Shown in pieces: positions 61,401 to 64,000 of a DNA stretch of 64,000 nucleotides. Source of the stretch: Opitutaceae bacterium (GTDB lineage: Bacteria > Verrucomicrobiota > Verrucomicrobiia > Opitutales > Opitutaceae); assembly GCA_018402455.1 (NCBI GenBank), contig JAGYIG010000006.1, positions 1 to 64,000 on the forward strand, in the 5' to 3' direction. The notes beneath the pieces were generated by a model. It saw only the letters and a list, made by a program, of their open reading frames with translations. It was not told the DNA's origin and did not search any database. The translations under genes and the position numbers were made by a program. Each line of letters begins with the position of its first letter. The first letter of the stretch is position 1.

Positions 61401-62204
61401 TCCACTCGCGCCAATTCCGGCAGCGGCGATGCGTTGGCGATCCCGGGGTTTGTGTTGGTCGGCTCCGGGCAGAAGGAACTGTTGGTCCGCGCGGTCGGTC
61501 CCGGACTCGAGCCCTTCGGCATCACCGACTATCTGCCGGACCCCTCGTTCAGCCTGCTGGCCAGCCAGAGCGGAGGGGAGCCGCTGGAGATCGCCGCTAA
61601 CGACAACTGGGATGCGGCGATGATCGGCGATGCCTTCACCCAAACGGGGGCCTTTGGTTTGGCGGACGGCAGTGCCGACGCGGCGCTGCGCACCATCGTC
61701 GGTCCCGGGAGTTACACCGCCCCGGTGGTGGACCGGCGGGGCGAAGGGGGACTTACCATTGTTGAGCTCTACGACATGGAAATCGGATTGGGGGACCTAC
61801 GCGTGATGAACCTCGCCACTCGCGGACCGGTCGGCAGCGGAGCCGACCAACTCATTGCCGGTTTCGCGATTCCGGGAGAGCTGCCGCGCCGCGTGTTGGT
61901 CCGCGCCATCGGCCCCACCCTGGCGGATTTCGGAGTGAGCAATGCGGTGACCGACCCCAAGTTGGAGATTGTCGCCCTCGATGCCGAGGGCACCCCCCAG
62001 CGAGTGGCGGCCAACGACGATTGGTTTCGCGACGGGAATGCCGGCAATCTCGGACAACTCATGGGGCAAGTGGGGGCCTTTCCGCTTCCGGCTGCATCCC
62101 GGGACGCCGTGAGCGTGGTCGAACTTGCGCCCGGTTCCTACACTGTTCTGGTCAGCGCGACCTCACCCGGCATCGCCCTGGTGGAGATTTACGCGATCGA
62201 CTAG
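58437..62204 (+). CDS. Large secreted glycosidase-like protein (GH5-like barrel, CBM, Ig-like and repeated C-terminal domains)
   Basis: A 1255-residue exported protein; the track start is a TTG at 58437, and GTG 58461 is an equally possible start (signal: LVGAVVVGLAATTASA). Residues 40-290 and 450-690 form one TIM barrel of clan-A type, with the acid/base Glu239 in VEILNEYGF and the nucleophile candidate Glu579 in FFNTEYQHV. It is interrupted by a carbohydrate-binding module (about 295-445, NPNFAAGATGWNL). Residues 895-985 form an Ig-like domain (YQWFRDGD, DSGRYEVTV). Two repeats of about 120 residues follow, each with 'LVRAVGPGL/LVRAIGPTL' and 'ANDNWD/ANDDWF', typical of verrucomicrobial cell-surface proteins. 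Substrate unknown. Confidence 0.8.
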   Translation: MIQASGLPVKPLFLKTRLVGAVVVGLAATTASAQMRPFGLPWNDDAPSVTDFSALNSPIATDSPRLTVNAEGQLGLAGARQRMIGVNFTGESAFPQAADAAAIAGRLAKFGFNTVRFHHLEAPWAAPNVLVDYTGDTSRNLSAFHLDRLHRFIAELADEGIYTNMNLLVSRQFYPNDGFPAAVADLEWKSQQALSFFNDHMVTLQKEYAQQLLAAPNPYRGHLPLAADPALGFVEILNEYGFLQAWHDGVLDTLPAAFADGLVAHWNAWLALRYANTAAVLQGWEAIDEPPGPPLLNNPNFAAGATGWNLERHDTAVATAISTNTFTGSAPALRIAVTTAGSATWHVQLNQAGQTLTAGQIYTASYWARSADGLPLTGMIGRASGDFAGLFSVGSATLDNTWREFSTTFVASADEPAVRFNFNGFGNQTGTLEIAAVAFATGGQAGTLPAGVSLELRNIPITLKNGGSATAAQRRDWFRYLIASEQVYWDTMYSYIKDDLGYPGIVFGTIVANSPAGVQARLDAVDSHFYWAHPIFPNVEWDPNDWYLGETDSAVNSTTSHVGAFARQRVAGKPFFNTEYQHVVPNKYSGEAPLIPAAYGAFQDWDGFWFFEYGAGGDQWDRGYMSNYFGIDTDPTKMANVLLAAAMFRRGDVDPARTSVTVGFDPDAQLAATLNGRAWSVGDGSHLGLSTRHAFTTRVALDTTAPFTSVPPAPTGDVLTSDTGQLVWDNSQTNRGVVTVDTPRTKAVFGFAENRSFDLEGWVFTPGDTRLDWLTAGVTSVAGESLQSTAGMRALVIVTGERASTGWNWPNAAENSLGNNWGGAPTLIEVVPLTLEIPHPAARVNAWALDETGARLSALSVTSTPAGARLELGQNGDTLWYEIAVAADPTLTGPEISLHPEDRLLAPGDSGTIAVTATGSPPLTYQWFRDGDLLPAATSPQLTLSPASAEDSGRYEVTVANAQGSVTSRASLIRVEANPAAFAGLINLSTRANSGSGDALAIPGFVLVGSGQKELLVRAVGPGLEPFGITDYLPDPSFSLLASQSGGEPLEIAANDNWDAAMIGDAFTQTGAFGLADGSADAALRTIVGPGSYTAPVVDRRGEGGLTIVELYDMEIGLGDLRVMNLATRGPVGSGADQLIAGFAIPGELPRRVLVRAIGPTLADFGVSNAVTDPKLEIVALDAEGTPQRVAANDDWFRDGNAGNLGQLMGQVGAFPLPAASRDAVSVVELAPGSYTVLVSATSPGIALVEIYAID

Positions 62205-62292
62205 CGTTTTCCGCCAACGCGAAAGGAGCCGGACTTGCGGCCCCACCCCGGCGATTGACCGGCCCGGGACGCTCCGTCTGGGTGGGCCCCGC

Positions 62293-63240
62293 TTGAATGC
62301 TCAACCCAATCCCGTTTCACCCGGTCGCGCGGTGGGGCTGTCGGCGATCTACCTCCTGTTTACCATGGGAGCCGCGATCGCTGCAGTCGGCGGTCTGTTG
62401 ATTGCGGGATTGTGGTGGCCCGAGGTGAACCTCACCGCCCTCGATTCCCCGTGGTTGATCATCGTGGCCAACACCATCGCGGCCTTTTGTCTGATCGAAG
62501 TGGAGAAACGCTGGCGAGGCTCGGTCTGGCCCGGCCTGCCGCGGCCCCGAATATCCGCCGACCGTGCATGGCCGCCCGGCCTTTTGGCCGGGCTGGGGTT
62601 GGTGCTGATGGTGCTTTGGTTTGTCATCGTGACGGATCCGTGGGCGCAGTCCTTGGATTGGTGGGCTCCGCCGTCCATTGATTGGATGAACTTGGCGACC
62701 CACCCCCTTTCGGCCCCCTTGGTGTTGATGGTGGTGGCGCCGCTGACCGAAGAATTCATCAGCCGCTACATGGTTTTGGGAGGGCTGCTCCGCACGGTCA
62801 AACCCACCAAAGCGATCGTGCTCAGTGCGCTGCTCTTCAGTGCGCTTCACCTCAACCTCTGGCAGATTCCGGCCACGTTTCTGATCGGATTGCTGTTGGG
62901 CTGGGTCTACTACCGCACCCGTTCCCTCCTCCTGTGCATGGGGATGCATGCGCTGCACAACGGGGTGGCGCTCCTGGTCGCCACCGCGACCTCTCCCGGC
63001 GAAGGCTCGGGGCTGGACATCGCGGCCTCCGGGATGGGTTGGATCACCTCGCCCGGTGTCCTGGCCGTGGGCGCACTCCTCCTTGGTTTGGGGTGGTGGC
63101 GCTTGGATCGAATCACCCCAGCGGCCCCGATGGATCTCATGCCGCCACCGCCACCGCTCCCGCCAACCCTCCCGCCCCCGTTGCCGGCTCAATCGCAAGT
63201 TTCCCCTTTTCAGGCGGGGGCAAATGGGCGTTCTAAAGGG
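62293..63240 (+). CDS. CPBP-type intramembrane protease-like membrane protein (frame continues into proA)
   Basis: The frame is absent from the ORF track because no stop occurs before the window end. From TTG 62293 it gives about 316 residues with eight hydrophobic segments. CPBP/Abi motifs are present: EExxxR in TEEFISRY (residues 153-158), FSALHLN (His near 187) and MHALHN (His near 221), the metal site of CAAX-type proteases. These proteases cleave prenylated or signal-type membrane substrates. After residue 280 a Pro-rich segment (PPPPPLPPTLPPPLP) runs straight into proA with no stop. Alternatives for the start are GTG 62326 or the ATG after AIYLLFT. Confidence 0.8.
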
Positions 63241-64000
63241 ATGTCCGAAGATCTTGCCGCTCTTGTCACCGCCATCGCCGAGCGCGCCCGTGCCGCGTCC
63301 CACGTGCTGGCGACGGTGCCGACCGCGCAGAAAAACGCCGCGCTGGAGAAATTGGCCGAACTCCTCCCGGCCGCCGCCGAATCGTTGCAGGCCGCCAATC
63401 AAAAAGACCTCGATGCGGCCGAGGCCAACGGCCTGACCCCGGCCCAGATCGACCGACTCACCCTCACCCCGGATCGCCTGGCGCAACTGGCGGAGTCGGT
63501 TCGCCAAGTGGTGGCACTCCCCGACCCGGTGGGCGTCGCTCTGGAAACCACCACCCGGCCCAATGGCCTCGTAATCGAAAAACGCCGCGTGCCCATCGGG
63601 GTGATCGGAATCATCTATGAGGCGCGGCCCAACGTGACCATCGACTGCGCGATCCTGTGCCTCAAATCCGGCAACGCCGCCATCCTGCGCGGGGGCAAGG
63701 AGATCTTCCACACCAACACCGCCTTGGCCGCCTTGGTTGCCGAAGCACTGTCCGCCGCCGACCTGCCCGCTGACGCCGTCCAGCTCATTCCCACCACGGA
63801 CCGCGCCGCCCTCCATACCCTGCTGCAACTCGACGAGCTCATCCACTGCATCATCCCGCGCGGAGGTGAGGGCCTGATTCGATTTGTGGCCCAGAACAGC
63901 ACCATCCCCGTGATCAAACACTACACCGGTGTCTGTTTCGTGCACCTCGACAAGGCCGCCGACCCGGCTCTGGCCGAGGCCATCACCGTCAACGCGAAGA
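63241..64000 (+). CDS. proA: Glutamate-5-semialdehyde dehydrogenase ProA (3' end cut by window)
   Basis: It reduces gamma-glutamyl phosphate to glutamate 5-semialdehyde in proline synthesis. From ATG 63241 (MSEDLAALVTAIAERARAAS) 253 codons are visible of the usual 415-430. ProA landmarks are RRVPIGVIGIIYEARPNVT, CLKSGNAAILRGGKE and IHCIIPRGGEGLI. The catalytic Cys lies beyond the window. The ATG is in frame with the preceding CPBP gene with no stop between (checked at 62743, 63130 and 63241, all the same frame). It is unclear whether the protein starts here or is a fusion. AAAGGG immediately precedes the ATG, too close for a good ribosome site. Confidence 0.9.
   Translation, partial: MSEDLAALVTAIAERARAASHVLATVPTAQKNAALEKLAELLPAAAESLQAANQKDLDAAEANGLTPAQIDRLTLTPDRLAQLAESVRQVVALPDPVGVALETTTRPNGLVIEKRRVPIGVIGIIYEARPNVTIDCAILCLKSGNAAILRGGKEIFHTNTALAALVAEALSAADLPADAVQLIPTTDRAALHTLLQLDELIHCIIPRGGEGLIRFVAQNSTIPVIKHYTGVCFVHLDKAADPALAEAITVNAK

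Noticed and set aside
62317-63945. 542-residue minus-strand ORF
   Set aside because: It is antisense to the CPBP and proA frame, which show EExxxR and ProA motifs; composition is His/Gln/Gly-rich.
1-64000. CRISPR array, prophage, integrase, IS transposase or antiviral defence system
   Set aside because: No evenly spaced direct repeats, cas genes, transposase, integrase or toxin-antitoxin pair was found; the three hairpin elements are the only mobile-looking DNA.

Overview
The window is a GC-rich (roughly 60-65 % by eye) chromosomal segment that looks like a member of Verrucomicrobiota, most likely an Opitutaceae-like lineage. That is an inference from protein families: a short pseudopilin of the verrucomicrobial type, a DUF481 outer-membrane protein, paired secreted beta-propeller proteins, a metallo-type KdsA, a secreted glycosidase-like protein ending in the repeated 'LVRAVGPGL' domain, and many sugar-acid enzymes with dense 4-30 nt gene spacing. 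No rRNA is present; one tRNA (Leu, UAA) is present.

Layout. 1-5.9 kb: two tandem paralogous multi-pass membrane proteins (the first cut by the window edge), a type IV pilin-like gene with a strong terminator, a DUF481 protein, then rsfS-nadD and tRNA-Leu. 6.2-11.8 kb: an aldo/keto reductase, a chimeric remnant of a desaturase and nqrF, purU, a small membrane protein, a beta-hydroxyacid dehydrogenase and a hydrolase. 12-20 kb: a sugar uptake and catabolism block (Na+/solute symporter with a broken C-terminus, NahK-like kinase, tagaturonate-epimerase-like protein, L-fucose/L-galactose-dehydrogenase-like AKR, zinc dehydrogenase, a tandem L-rhamnose mutarotase, and a convergent lactonase). 20-27 kb: a minus-strand unit (DapA-type aldolase, broken SDR, unreadable stretch, broken threonine-synthase-like gene, secreted beta-propeller, lactonase). 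27-38.6 kb: a GntR-centred divergent region with two secreted propeller/sialidase-like proteins on one side and Gfo/Idh/MocA, ferritin-like, HpaI-type aldolase, two SDRs, a second symporter and a sugar isomerase on the other. 38.7-46.6 kb: an IclR-centred divergent locus of PLP enzymes, RidA, an M81 metallopeptidase, amidohydrolase, SDR and lactonase. 46.8-58.4 kb: housekeeping (rsmE, S9 peptidase, pyrG-kdsA-KAS III fusion, adenosine kinase-like) and an ABC exporter. 58.4-64 kb: a 1255-residue secreted glycosidase-like protein, then a CPBP-type membrane protease whose reading frame runs without a stop into proA (cut by the window edge).

Together the central 30 kb reads as a regulon-rich apparatus for importing and oxidising deoxy- and uronic-type sugars: dehydrogenase, lactonase, (dehydratase not found intact), SDR, then DapA- or HpaI-type aldolase. 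Two local regulators (GntR and IclR) sit at divergent promoters with visible palindromes.

The most unusual single gene is an E2-like fusion: lipoyl domain, E3-binding domain, then a complete ketoacyl-ACP synthase III, encoded behind pyrG-kdsA. Several genes (nqrF remnant, symporter, threonine-synthase-like, SDR, one Gfo/Idh/MocA) carry one-base frame changes. From sequence alone I cannot tell real decay from assembly error. Two genuine reading frames absent from the ORF track because they run off the window ends are annotated here (1..1108 minus; 62293..64000 plus).
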